Shown: positions 25,208 through 35,800, numbered from the stretch's first letter. The stretch: 64,000 nt of DNA from Chitinophaga arvensicola (GCF_900110835.1 NZ_FOJG01000001.1:3441499-3505498), one strand, 5' to 3'. Made by a program: numbers and translations. The notes: generated from the letters alone by a model not told the origin.

Positions 25208-28069
25208 TTAAAATTTCCGCTGAAGCGACAGGTAAATATCGTACTGATTCTGGAACCCGGTATCGCTGATCTTCTGATTGATCCAGGTACCATACAATCC
25301 CAGGGTGGTGCGGTAATGTACCACTTTCTGATAACCCGCGCTGATGCTGCGTGTCAGCAAACCAGAGAGGTTGGGGAAATTCACCAGCCTGCTCTTGTCA
25401 TCCGGAGAAGTACCCAGTCCTGCTACCAGTTGCAGATAGTCCTGCTGTTTGTTCATATAATAACGGGTGGTCAGGTTAAACGATGTATAAAAGCTGGATG
25501 TTTCACTGATGGCAAACCCACGCAGGTTAATCCAGAAATCCCCGAATGGTTTGGCGATGGAAAGTACGCCGGAAATACTGGTGGTACTGTCCACGTTCAG
25601 GTAACGGCCACCCAGTTCCACTTCTATATCTTTCTTAAAGGTCTTGAAAATAGAGTAGGCCGCACGCACCTGGGGGAATACTGATTTGTTGGAAAACGCC
25701 ATCATACCATAGGAGTACAGCTTCGGGTTATGCTTGTAATACATCTCCGCCAGTCCTTGTAACCCGTTGCCATTCTTTCTGCCGGCGTAGTTCAATTGTA
25801 CGGCATAAGAACCGCGCTTAATAAAACGCCGGTATTCTACCGTTGCAATGTTGAACTTGTCGGAAGTATAATCGTAGCTGGAATTATTGAAGTATAGCCC
25901 AAACTGATTCTTCAGTGTTTTGCTCAGCAGGTAATCCCGGTAATCGGTATTGGCGGCTGTTGGCTGCAGCTTCACAATAGAATCTGCTACAAGTGCTGCA
26001 GCGGTAAAGTCCTGCTTGTTCTCCAGGGTAATAGCCCGTTTCATCAGAAAAGCTTCGTTGCCGGGATAGTATTTCATTCCCTGTGCGGTATATACCAGGG
26101 CACTGTCGTACCGTTGTTGTCCGTTCAGGATATTGATGCTGTATAACAACGCCATGGAATCTTTCGGTTGCAGTGCGAGTACCTGGTTAAACATCGCCAG
26201 TGCGCTGTCGGGTTGCTGATTCCGTTGATAGTCGGTGCCTGCCGACATGAGGCTGCTTACATACGCTTGTTTGTATTTGATCGTATAAGGATACCGCGTC
26301 ATCAGGTCGGATGTAATAGCGGCCGACTCGTTATACGCGTGCATTTCCTGTAATACAGACGCTTTTTTCAGTAAAAAATCGCGGTTATCCGGATAATACC
26401 CCAGGGCTGTATTGGCGTAATACAATGCGCTGTCGGGCTTACCGGTAGCGGTTTGCATATTGATCATATAATCCAGCGCTTCGCTGTTGGAAGGCGCGGC
26501 TGCCAATACCAGTGCCAGCTGTTGTTTTGCCAGGTCATATTCATCGGCTTTCATCAGTGCACGGGCAGACGTTAAGCGCATATCTGCGAGGTTGCTGCTG
26601 AACCGTTCATCGGTAGGATACCGCGCTGCCAGTTGTGCCGTGATCACCGCAGCTTCTTCATACCTGCCGGCATCTGCCAGTACGCTGGATTTTTTCAGCA
26701 GAAAAGTGGCATTATCCGGGTAATAGGTCAGTGCCTGATCCAGTGTTTTTAAAGCAGCGGGTGTATTTTTTTGAGAGATGTAGGTATTGGTCAGCAGGTT
26801 TAATACGGAAGAATCACCCGGACTGATCCTGCCGGCAGTTTCAAACGCTGCCAGGGCCAGATCGTATTGCTGTTGTGCCAGGTACTCGCGGCCGGTAGCG
26901 GTTTGCAGCTGTACCAGTCTTTCTTTTAATTCGGGATTGGGCGCGCGCTGGTACAGCGTCATCGCCAGTGCTGCCGCACTGCCGTATTTACGGTCGCCTT
27001 CCAGTACATCCATTTTCAGACCGAGTAAGCGGGTATCGTTAGGAGTGGCTTTCAGGCCACGGTTAATCCATGCCAGTGCTTCTGCATAAGCGCCCCTGGC
27101 CATGCTGTAGCCAATCAGTTTGTCCAGCGCTTCGCGGTTGCCGGGATTTTTTTCCAGCACACCCTGATACAACGTATAGGGGTCCATGTTAGCATAGTAG
27201 GTAGCGGCTTCCATGCGCAGCGATGTTTCCAGGGTACGTGCCTTTGCATCACCCGGGAACCGGCGCAACACTTCCTGTAAAGTACTCAGCGCTTCTACAT
27301 AGGCGTGCATTTCCTGCAGGATGCCGAGCTTGCGCATCAACAGATCGTAGCTGCCAGGGTGAGCGAGCAACTCATCATTTACCTGTTCCAGGGCGGATTG
27401 ATAGTTGCCTCCTTTCAGGGCCACACCCAGACTTGCTTCCCGGGCCTCCTGGTTGCGTGGTTCTACCAGTAAAACACGGTCGTAGCTCTGACGCGCCATG
27501 CCACTGTTGCCCAGCTGCTGATAATATTTGCCGCTCAATAAGTAGTGCTCTACATAGGCATTACGTACGGTGGTGTCTTCCGGGTATTTATTCAATACCG
27601 TTTCGGCCAGTTCGTTTCCGCGATATACTTTATGTTGCATATCCAGGATGCCAAGCTTCTTCAGCATAAATTCCCGGCTACCCGGAAATTGGCTCAGGGC
27701 TTCATCTGCATAGCATTCTGCTTCCGCATATTTGCCGGTAGTCAGTTCCACGTTGATCGCATAATAATACGCATCCCGGTATTGCGGATTTTTCGCAAGT
27801 ACTTCCTTTACATATTTTCTGGAGAGATCATATTGTTTGGTGAGCATATAAAGACGTGCCAGTAACAGCTGCTGATCGATGAAATCAGGCTGTGCTTTCA
27901 GCGCCTGTTGCGACAGGGCAATGGCTTTGTCGTAATGCTGTTGTTTCGTTTCCTGAAGGGCCTGTTCATACAGGGCTTCTGCATTATTCTTCTGTTTAAA
28001 GATCTGTGCCTGCGTTTGCATCGCCAAACACACCAATATACCCGTTAACAGATGTTTTAATACAGCCAT
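25208..28069 (-). CDS. TPR-repeat protein with C-terminal YaiO-type outer-membrane beta-barrel
   Basis: Probable outer-membrane export channel for a polysaccharide. The frame is open to 28186, but ATG 28069 (MAVLKHLLTG) starts a signal peptide ending TQAQ and lies 19 bases after the upstream synthase gene. 953 residues: about 20 tandem tetratricopeptide-like helical repeats (residues about 25-700; recurring pattern ALxxxPxDxxxLxxLxxLYxxxxxY), then a beta-barrel of about 240 residues (FGLYFNNSSYDYTSD to IYLSLQRKF, with terminal Phe) of the YaiO family. A TPR region joined to a barrel is the architecture of PgaA, the exporter of poly-N-acetylglucosamine. It lies between the two synthase genes and the glycosidase-like gene. 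Confidence 0.82.
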   Translation of the reverse strand: MAVLKHLLTGILVCLAMQTQAQIFKQKNNAEALYEQALQETKQQHYDKAIALSQQALKAQPDFIDQQLLLARLYMLTKQYDLSRKYVKEVLAKNPQYRDAYYYAINVELTTGKYAEAECYADEALSQFPGSREFMLKKLGILDMQHKVYRGNELAETVLNKYPEDTTVRNAYVEHYLLSGKYYQQLGNSGMARQSYDRVLLVEPRNQEAREASLGVALKGGNYQSALEQVNDELLAHPGSYDLLMRKLGILQEMHAYVEALSTLQEVLRRFPGDAKARTLETSLRMEAATYYANMDPYTLYQGVLEKNPGNREALDKLIGYSMARGAYAEALAWINRGLKATPNDTRLLGLKMDVLEGDRKYGSAAALAMTLYQRAPNPELKERLVQLQTATGREYLAQQQYDLALAAFETAGRISPGDSSVLNLLTNTYISQKNTPAALKTLDQALTYYPDNATFLLKKSSVLADAGRYEEAAVITAQLAARYPTDERFSSNLADMRLTSARALMKADEYDLAKQQLALVLAAAPSNSEALDYMINMQTATGKPDSALYYANTALGYYPDNRDFLLKKASVLQEMHAYNESAAITSDLMTRYPYTIKYKQAYVSSLMSAGTDYQRNQQPDSALAMFNQVLALQPKDSMALLYSINILNGQQRYDSALVYTAQGMKYYPGNEAFLMKRAITLENKQDFTAAALVADSIVKLQPTAANTDYRDYLLSKTLKNQFGLYFNNSSYDYTSDKFNIATVEYRRFIKRGSYAVQLNYAGRKNGNGLQGLAEMYYKHNPKLYSYGMMAFSNKSVFPQVRAAYSIFKTFKKDIEVELGGRYLNVDSTTSISGVLSIAKPFGDFWINLRGFAISETSSFYTSFNLTTRYYMNKQQDYLQLVAGLGTSPDDKSRLVNFPNLSGLLTRSISAGYQKVVHYRTTLGLYGTWINQKISDTGFQNQYDIYLSLQRKF

Positions 28070-28088
28070 TTGCTTTTCTTTTATAAGT

Positions 28089-29567
28089 TTATTTCTTTTT
28101 ACCAAAACCTTGTCGTTGCATATTTCCCCAGGATGTTTTCTTTCCGGTGAGGAAGAACCAGTAACCCCGCAACGCAAAAAATACAATCAGTGGATGGTAG
28201 ATCAGTGGTTCAAAAAATGCCATGAGCGATAAGGCAATCACCTCCCGCCAGGTTTTGTAATAACCGTAGGTAAGCTGGTCCCAGCAGATCGCCAGTGTGG
28301 TGATCATCACGGAAAACAGGTATACAAACAGCAGTAATATCAGGGCGTAAGGCCAGTTTACCTGGTCGGTCACCGCCAGGTAGATGTAATAGATGATACC
28401 CGCGAATTCAATGATAGGCGCCAGGAACTCAAAAAAGAGGTTATAAGGCAACACCACCAGTCCCAGTTTTTTATACCGGGGATTGAAAATGATTTTCTTG
28501 TGCAACGTCATGATCTCTGCCAGCCCGCGCCCCCAGCGGGTACGCTGACGGCTGAATACTTTCATATTCGGTGGGCCTTCCGTCCAGCACTGTGTGGTAG
28601 GAATATAACGTACCGCATATTTCAGTTTGTTATCGATCATAAAAGCGCACATACGCGTTACAATATCCATGTCTTCCGCAAAGGAGCTATGGTCATATCC
28701 ACCCGCCTTGATGGCTACTTCTTTATCGAATAAACCTAATCCGCCGGATACATTGGGTACGCTGTTCATCACGCTCCAACCCATTTTACCAAGTACATAT
28801 GCCCGGATATATTCCATTTCCTGGAAGCGGGGCAGTATTTTTTCGGGGGGGCGTACCCGTATGATCACTCCTTCATCGATTTCGGTGGAGTTGGCGATAC
28901 GCAGTGTAGCACCGGTGGCAATTACCTGCCGGCTATCTTCCACTACATGAACATATCCGCACTGGGGGCAGGGTTCACCGATCTCTTTTGTTTTTTTATG
29001 CTCTTCATCCATGAAGGGCTTGATCATGCGGAGCAAGGTATCTTTTTCAATGATACAATCCACATCCGTATTCAGGAAATAATCAAAAGAAGCGGCATTG
29101 ATACCGGCATTGGCGGCATCAGCCTTACTTTTACCATTCACTTTATCTACCACCAGCAGTTTATCATAAGCGGTGTTGGTAGATTTATATAATTGTCTGA
29201 CTGGTTGCGTCACAATACGCTCATTGTAGGCAAAATCTACCGGTACCAGTTCAAATTCACGGATCAGCTTTTCCAGCGTATCGTCTGTACTCCCATCATT
29301 CACAATGATCACCTCAAAACGTGTATAGTTCAGCGTTAGTAGGGAACGCACGTTCATAATAATGGTCACGCTTTCATTATAGGCAGGCGCTATCACGGAA
29401 ATGCCCGGTGTAAGCGGGGAATCCAGGAGATGGTCGTAGTTGGTGAAGCTGTTTTTTTTACGGAACATAATGATACCACGGAAAGACATGTAAGCCAGCA
29501 AAGCATACATGAACAGCAGCACAATACCGTAAATAAATACGCCCCCTTCAAAAATTGTTCTGATCAT
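28089..29567 (-). CDS. Processive GT2 polysaccharide synthase with CPxCG insert
   Basis: Inner-membrane glycosyltransferase family 2 enzyme of the synthase type (as in PgaC, chitin and hyaluronan synthases), expected to polymerise a nucleotide sugar and push the chain out. 492 residues: one N-terminal helix (about 10-33), catalytic domain with NDGSTDD (90-96), TDVD (167-170), Glu-Asp (298-299) and QRTRW (341-345), the last being the QxxRW hallmark of processive enzymes, then about four helices. Residues about 189-214 form an extra segment containing CPQCG (Cys200, Cys203), absent from the paralogue encoded just upstream. It is 15 bases from that paralogue gene and 19 from the TPR/barrel gene. 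Sugar specificity is not readable. Confidence 0.86.
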   Translation of the reverse strand: MIRTIFEGGVFIYGIVLLFMYALLAYMSFRGIIMFRKKNSFTNYDHLLDSPLTPGISVIAPAYNESVTIIMNVRSLLTLNYTRFEVIIVNDGSTDDTLEKLIREFELVPVDFAYNERIVTQPVRQLYKSTNTAYDKLLVVDKVNGKSKADAANAGINAASFDYFLNTDVDCIIEKDTLLRMIKPFMDEEHKKTKEIGEPCPQCGYVHVVEDSRQVIATGATLRIANSTEIDEGVIIRVRPPEKILPRFQEMEYIRAYVLGKMGWSVMNSVPNVSGGLGLFDKEVAIKAGGYDHSSFAEDMDIVTRMCAFMIDNKLKYAVRYIPTTQCWTEGPPNMKVFSRQRTRWGRGLAEIMTLHKKIIFNPRYKKLGLVVLPYNLFFEFLAPIIEFAGIIYYIYLAVTDQVNWPYALILLLFVYLFSVMITTLAICWDQLTYGYYKTWREVIALSLMAFFEPLIYHPLIVFFALRGYWFFLTGKKTSWGNMQRQGFGKKK

Positions 29568-29582
29568 AGCACGCTGTTTTCT

Positions 29583-31016
29583 TTATTTTTTCTTCTTTCC
29601 AAAACCTTGTCGTTGCATATTTCCCCAGGTACTCTTCTTGCCGGTCAGGAAATAGTAGTATCCCCGCAGCGAGAAAAACACGATGAGGGGGTGATACAAC
29701 AGAAATTCCATAAAAGGAGTGAGACACAGATACGCCACTTCCCACCACTTTTTATAATACCGGAACGATAGCTGATCCCATAATATCGCAATGGTGGTGA
29801 TCATCACCGCATACGTATATACGAAAAGCAACAGCATCGATGCGTAGGGCCAGTTCACCTGACCGGTAACCGCGAGGTATATATAAATAAGGATACCGCT
29901 GAACTCCACCAATGGCGCCAGCAGTTCAAAAAAGAAGTTAAACGGAAATACGATCATACCCATCTTCCCGTAACGGGGATTGAGGAACATGCTGAAATGC
30001 GCATACATCAGCTGGGCAAGCCCTCTGGCCCAGCGGGTACGTTGGCGGCTGAAGATTTTCACTGTGGAAGGACCTTCTGTCCAGCACAAGGTTCTTGGTA
30101 TATAACGCACCGCGTAGGAAATTTCGTTGTCATGCGCGTACCGGCACATCCTGGTCAGCAGTTCCATATCTTCCCCGAAGGAGCTGTGGTCATATCCGCC
30201 GCAACGCGTGGCTACTTCTGTGTCGAAGAGGCCCAGGCCGCCGGATACATTGGGTACACAGTTGATGTAGCTCCAGCCCATTTTGCCCAATACAAAGGAG
30301 CGGATGTACTCCACTTCCTGGAAGCGGGGGAGGAGCTGTCGGGGCGGCCGCATACGGATCAATACGCCTTCGTCGAAGTCGGAGGAATTGGCGATACGCA
30401 ACGTGGCGCCAACAGCGATCACGCGCTTCTTCTCTTCCTGCATCACCGGTAAAATCAGCTCCAGCAAAGTATTTTTATGAAGGATACAATCCACATCGGT
30501 ACACACGAAATAGTCGAACGTAGCTACGTTCATGCCTGCATTCACCGCATCTGCCTTACTTTTTCCATTCACTTTATCAATCACCATCAGGGCAGAGTAA
30601 GCAGGGTCGGTGGATTTATAGATCTTTCTGACTGGCTGCGTGAGGATCCTGGCGTTATAGGCAAAGTCCACCGCCACCATTTTAAATTCTTCCACCAGCT
30701 GTTCCATGGTATTATCCGTACTTCCATCATTGATAATGATGATTTCATAGCGCGGATAGTTCAGGGTGAGCAGCGATCTTACGTTGGAAATAATGGTCAG
30801 GCCTTCATTAAAGGCAGGCGCCAGGATAGTGATGCCGGGCGCCATCGGTGAACTGGCCAGCGTTTCCAGCTGATGTTGGGTATTCTTGCGGGTATAATAC
30901 CGGATCGCGAGCATCGACAATAAAGCGAGCAGGGCATACACCAGTAGTAAAATCAACCCATATACGAAAAGCGTATTTTCATAGGCCTTGCCCAGCACTG
31001 AAATAATGCCCTCCAT
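29583..31016 (-). CDS. Processive GT2 polysaccharide synthase (paralogue)
   Basis: Second membrane synthase of the same family. The frame is open from 31043, but the junction with the HEAT-repeat gene reads TAATG, so I use ATG 31016 with a one-base overlap, giving 477 residues. Motifs: NDGST (96-100), TDVD (173-176), Glu-Asp (282-283) and QRTRW (325-329), with one N-terminal helix and about four C-terminal ones. It is clearly the sister of the next protein over nearly the whole length, including the C-terminus TWGNMQRQGFGKKKK, but lacks the cysteine insert. Two full synthases in tandem suggest a heterodimer, a two-sugar polymer, or two products. No active-site loss is visible in either. Confidence 0.86.
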   Translation of the reverse strand: MEGIISVLGKAYENTLFVYGLILLLVYALLALLSMLAIRYYTRKNTQHQLETLASSPMAPGITILAPAFNEGLTIISNVRSLLTLNYPRYEIIIINDGSTDNTMEQLVEEFKMVAVDFAYNARILTQPVRKIYKSTDPAYSALMVIDKVNGKSKADAVNAGMNVATFDYFVCTDVDCILHKNTLLELILPVMQEEKKRVIAVGATLRIANSSDFDEGVLIRMRPPRQLLPRFQEVEYIRSFVLGKMGWSYINCVPNVSGGLGLFDTEVATRCGGYDHSSFGEDMELLTRMCRYAHDNEISYAVRYIPRTLCWTEGPSTVKIFSRQRTRWARGLAQLMYAHFSMFLNPRYGKMGMIVFPFNFFFELLAPLVEFSGILIYIYLAVTGQVNWPYASMLLLFVYTYAVMITTIAILWDQLSFRYYKKWWEVAYLCLTPFMEFLLYHPLIVFFSLRGYYYFLTGKKSTWGNMQRQGFGKKKK

Positions 31017-32170
31017 TAGTACTTGATTAAAGGGTTCATACAATGCTTCAGGATCAGCAGACTTTCCCGGTCGGCTGTATCCAGCAGTTCCTGTAATACC
31101 TGGCTGGCTACCCAGTCGTTTTTAACGAGCGATTTGGCTGCCGCCTTACGCAGGTCGAAATTGGTGGAGTGCAGGAATTCCTGTTTCAGGAAATCTACCT
31201 GGCGTCCGCTGCTGATGCGGCCGATGGCCTTCAGGATCTCAATCTGGCATTGCAGCGGCTGACTGGTGAACATGGATACCAGTCTGTCTTCCACATCCGG
31301 TACCCGGAGTTTGCCCAGGCAGTTGATGGCATCTGCACGCAGATAGTGATCTTTCGTATCCAGCAGTTTGATCACTGCCGGTACGGCCGGTAACTGGTTG
31401 TAATGCACAATCAGTTTCAGGCAGAAGGATACCACGCTCTTGTTGGAAGAGTAGGTGATCCAGCGGGCGAAATTGGGTATCGAAATATCTTCTGTAGTGG
31501 TAATGATCCGGAATAATTCCACCTGGTCCCACATCAGCAGTGGATCGGTTACTACATCGAAAAATTTGAAGGGTTCGTTTTTACTGAGTTTGATGTAGGC
31601 ATGCCTGGCAGCAGCCCTCAACTCACGGTTACGGCTATTCGTTAATGGCAGGATGGTTACATCGGCCACCGGGATGTCCATGTCGATGAACTCAGTCAGG
31701 GCCCGCACTTTCCGCGCCCATTTCGACGATTTCATCTGTTTCATGGTGTCCTTGCTCAGTTCCAGTTGTATATAAAGACTACGGAGCAACTGACCCGCAT
31801 TCCCCCGCACGTTCCGGCGGAAGTGAATGATACGGTTGGTGGTAGCCTGCCTGGCCCATTTCTTATGTAAGGGTAATTCCTGGAATCCGTCGAGGTTCAG
31901 TTGTATCCTGTCGGCCGGCGTACCAGCAGCTACTTCCGGATTAGCCAGGATTTCATCAATGATCAGGTTATCTATTTTAGGGAGCAGGTAATCCAGTCGT
32001 TTTTTACGCTGGTGTCCACGGAAACGGCTTCTCAAAATAGAAAAATACGCCAGGAGCGTAATGGAAATGGCTATTATGATAAAAATCATCGCCAGCCTTA
32101 TGGCCAGCGGCGCCTCCCGGAAGGTGCTGAAAACAGGATCCAGGAAGGCAGGAGTTGGAATATCGAACAT
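31016..32170 (-). CDS. Membrane-anchored HEAT-repeat protein
   Basis: 384 residues. One N-terminal membrane helix (LAIRLAMIFIIIAISITLLAYF, about 22-44) is followed by a basic segment and an all-helical body with HEAT-like repeats in the C-terminal half (for example VPAVIKLLDTKDHYLRADAINCLGKL, then DVEDRLVSMF... and FLKQEFLHSTNFDLRKAAAKSLVKN). HEAT arrays are protein-binding scaffolds, so it may hold the synthases or receive the receiver protein encoded just upstream. I know no enzymatic role. The start is 3 bases after the receiver gene and the stop overlaps the synthase start by one base, so translation of all three should be coupled. Confidence 0.78.
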   Translation of the reverse strand: MFDIPTPAFLDPVFSTFREAPLAIRLAMIFIIIAISITLLAYFSILRSRFRGHQRKKRLDYLLPKIDNLIIDEILANPEVAAGTPADRIQLNLDGFQELPLHKKWARQATTNRIIHFRRNVRGNAGQLLRSLYIQLELSKDTMKQMKSSKWARKVRALTEFIDMDIPVADVTILPLTNSRNRELRAAARHAYIKLSKNEPFKFFDVVTDPLLMWDQVELFRIITTTEDISIPNFARWITYSSNKSVVSFCLKLIVHYNQLPAVPAVIKLLDTKDHYLRADAINCLGKLRVPDVEDRLVSMFTSQPLQCQIEILKAIGRISSGRQVDFLKQEFLHSTNFDLRKAAAKSLVKNDWVASQVLQELLDTADRESLLILKHCMNPLIKY

Positions 32171-32173
32171 CAG

Positions 32174-32545
32174 CTATTTATTCTTCATTAACAATCTTTT
32201 TACCCTGATCAGTAATTCGGCAGGTATGATCGGTTTTTTCAGAAAATCGTCCGCACCCAGCTTGAAGCCTTCCATGATCATATCTTCATTGCCTGCATTG
32301 GAAACAATAATCACCGGAATCGGCCTTGGCTGACTTTTTACCCTGCTCAGAATTTCAAATCCATTGGCATAAGGCATCATGATGTCCGTAATGATCAGAT
32401 CATAGCCATAGTTGGTACTCTCCAGTTTTTCAAATGCTTCCTTTCCGTTTGATACATGGTCCAGCTCATACTCGGAGGTGGGGAGAATTCTTGCCACTAT
32501 TTTAGGCATGATCTCATCATCTTCTACTAACAAAATTTTACTCAT
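32174..32545 (-). CDS. Single-domain response regulator (receiver only)
   Basis: CheY-like phosphoreceiver without an output domain. The frame is open to 32572, but ATG 32545 (MSKILLVEDDE) gives the standard receiver start; 123 residues. Visible are the acidic pair in VEDDE, the phosphoacceptor Asp in LIITDIMMP (about 54), the switch Ser in IIVSNAG and the Lys in FLKKP. As first gene of the polysaccharide operon, 3 bases before the HEAT-repeat gene, it probably acts by protein contact on the synthesis machinery. The likely phosphodonors are the kinases of the divergent operon. Confidence 0.88.
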   Translation of the reverse strand: MSKILLVEDDEIMPKIVARILPTSEYELDHVSNGKEAFEKLESTNYGYDLIITDIMMPYANGFEILSRVKSQPRPIPVIIVSNAGNEDMIMEGFKLGADDFLKKPIIPAELLIRVKRLLMKNK

Positions 32546-32813
32546 CGTGGCTGAATTTAGTCTGCTAAACAAATCGCAATATTTAATTGTTTAGCAGGAT
32601 GTTATTTTATTGTGAATCTTAATAGGTACGCTTCATAATGCGCAGGATTTGCGCATTATACAGGTATATACTTGAAAAATAAATGAATAGTTTTCCATGG
32701 ATAAAAAAAACGGATAAGGCATTGCTACAAAAATAGATCTGTTATTGTGCACAAAGATATTGAATATGAAGGCATTTAGGTACTTTTATACCTGATTAAG
32801 GAATTAATATTAT
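32546..32813. other. Divergent control region of the polysaccharide and signalling operons
   Basis: 268 bases. CAAAGATA at 32752-32759 reads TATCTTTG on the minus strand and could be the -7 box of the polysaccharide operon, giving a leader of about 200 bases. Inside that leader is the perfect inverted repeat at 32635-32659. A shorter repeat AGGTA-N6-TACCT lies at about 32778-32793. No clear plus-strand promoter for the hybrid kinase was found. Confidence 0.5.
32635..32659. repeat. Perfect 9-base inverted repeat in the polysaccharide operon leader
   Basis: ATAATGCGC, 7-base loop, GCGCATTAT. There is no T-run after it, so it is more likely an operator or an mRNA leader hairpin than a terminator. 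It is 90 bases from the receiver start codon. Confidence 0.6.
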
Positions 32814-35800
32814 ATGAGAATTTCATTAATTAACAGACTGTACCTCGGCTTTTCCGTTGTAGTATTACTTGTCATCCTCGGCGCTTTTCTAACCTGGCAA
32901 ACTTTTTCTTCGCAAACAGAAGAAGCCGGATGGGTACAGCACACTTACCGCGTATTAAACAATTCTGAAAGGATCCAACGCTTACTTTTCGATATGGAGG
33001 CCTCCCGCAGAGGCTATCGCAGCACGTTAAACGAAAGTTTCCTGCATCCCTATGAACTCGCGCTGCCTAAAGTGTCGCCCGCTGTCAATGACCTGCGCAC
33101 CATGGTGATCGATAATCCTACACAGGTAAAAAATGTGGATTCCCTGGAAGATAGCATCAATTCCCTGCTCAGCTTCTGGAATGAACTGGATCATATTATC
33201 GGGCAGCAACGTTTTGAGCAGAACGGCGCTATTACAGAAAAGGAAACCGCGCTGATGGATAAGGTCCGTGCTAAAATAGGACTGGTAAATACAGAAGAAC
33301 GCCGCCTGCTGGGCATACGGGAAGAATTTAAAAGTAATTCCTTTACGAAGGCGGTGAGAACGCTTCTGATCAATAACGCCTTCATTTTATTGGTAGGATT
33401 CATACTGATGAGGATCACCTACGCCGAATTCAGACGCCGCCTCAGAGCACAACATGCCCTGAACGCCAAACTGGCGGAAGTGGTGGAACTCAATACCACC
33501 GCCAATGAAAAAAACTGGTTGCTCACAGGAGTAAACGATATGAACGACAGCCTGCAGGGCGTGAATAACCGCGATGAACTGATGCGTAAATGCCTGCATA
33601 CCCTTACTAACTTCGCAGATTTTGCCGCCGGCGCATTTTATTGCTACGACGAAACCCACGATGATCTTCGTTTGTACGCGGCCGTTAGCATGCCTGCCGG
33701 GATTCCCAACGCCATTTCCCTCCATGAAGGCTTTACAGGCACCGCAGTGGCCGGAAAAGAAATCCTGGTTATCCGGGACGTGCCTGCCACCTACTGGCAA
33801 TTGCACTCCGCCAGCGGTAGTATGCAGCCGGGCTCCCTGGTACTGATCCCGCTGTGGATTGAAACGGAACTACTGGGCGTCATTGAACTGGCCTCCTTCC
33901 GCGATGTGACGGATACCCAGCTCCGGTTGCTGGAAGTACTGTCGAAAGATATATCCGTTGCCGTTAATGCCGCCAACGCCCGTGAAAAAATACTGCGACT
34001 GCTGCAACAGGTGCAGGAACAAAAGGAAATTCTTATCAGTCAGCAGGAAGAACTGCGGCAGTCAAACGAAGAACTGAGCCGGCAATCGGAAATACTCCAG
34101 GCTTCTGAGGAAGAACTGAAAGTACAGGAAGAAGAACTCCGCCAGGTAAATGCGGAAATCACTGAAAAGAATAAAGACCTGGAAACCGCCAGGGGCGCAC
34201 TTTCTATAAAAGCCACCGAACTGGAGGCCAGCAGCCGCTACAAATCTGAATTCCTCGCCAATATGTCGCACGAACTGAGAACACCACTCAACAGTGTACT
34301 CATCCTGGCAAAAATGCTGCAGGAAAATAAAGATAAAAACCTCACGGATAAACAGATGGAATACGCCGGTATCATCTATAAATCCGGCTCCGATCTGCTC
34401 CACCTGATCAATGATGTACTGGATCTCTCTAAAATAGAAGCCGGTAAAGTGGAAATGAATTTTGAAGAGGTATCCGTACGGGGCATTATCGATGATATTT
34501 CCGATCTTTTTGGCGTAGTATCACAGGAAAAAAATATTCAGTTTATTAAAAACGTGGCGCCCGAAGTACCGGCAGAAATCCATACCGATAAACTACGGCT
34601 GGAACAGGTGATCCGTAACCTGCTCTCCAACTCCTTTAAATTTACGCCTCCCGGTGGCGTGATCAGTCTTTCCTGGTATATGAACGCACCAGATGTACTC
34701 AGCATCAGCGTTACAGACACCGGACCCGGAATTCCGGAAGATAAGCAAAGCCTTATCTTCAATGCTTTTCACCAGGGCGACGGCGCCACCAACCGTAAAT
34801 ATGGCGGTACCGGCCTCGGACTGAGCATCAGCCGGGAACTGATGTTGCTGCTGAATGGAGAAATCCGCCTCGATAGCAGCACCGCCTCCGGTAGTACTTT
34901 TACAATCCAGCTGCCGGTGAGCGCGAATGCCACGCCACTGAGCATTCCGGTAACACCGGCTGCTGCACCCATGAACATGCCGTTGATCCAGCCCGCAATG
35001 GTGGTGAACGACGACCGCGATAATCTTTCGAAGCAGGACAAACTGATCCTGATTATTGAAGACGATATTTATTTTGCCGATATCCTGCGCGACTTCGCCC
35101 GTAACAAAGGATTTAAAACCATCGTGGCACACAACGGGCAGGAAGGACTGGCCTACGCCCGCAAATTCCTGCCGGTAGCCATTATCCTGGATATGAACCT
35201 CCCGGTAATCGACGGCAGCAGCATCCTCAAAATCCTGAAAAGCAGCGAGGAACTGAGCAAAATCCTGGTACATGTGGTTACCGCCGCCGATATACAGGGC
35301 ATCCGGGAAGATAACATCCATGGCTATACGAGAAAGCCGCTGGAATTACAGGATCTGGAAGAAGTGTTCACCAGTATCAGCACCCAGATCCAGGCCGGAC
35401 TGAAAAAAGTATTGCTTGTGTCTGTAGGACCATTGAGCGCCAATGCCACACTGGAAGCCATGAGCGAAGAGCGCAACCTCGGCACCCATTATGATATTGC
35501 CGCTGGTGTTCCGGAAGCACGGCAACTACTGGGTGGCAAAAAGTATGATGCCGTGATCGTGGAAATAGGAGAAGAACTGGAAGCCGGCATCACCCAGCTG
35601 GCAGCACTCACCACCATCCCCGAAGCCGGCAGCACACCCCTGATCGTATACCTCGACCAGGATATTACGGTGCAGGAAGAACAACAGCTGAAGAAATATG
35701 CTTCTGCTATTGTACGTAATTCCTCCCATGCTTCCGACCGGCTTATGGATGAACTGGAACTGTTCCTTTATAAACTACAGAAGAAAGTAGAAGTACCCGA

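Noticed and set aside
34593-35321. 242-residue minus-strand frame
   Set aside because: It is antisense to the ATPase and receiver parts of the hybrid kinase.
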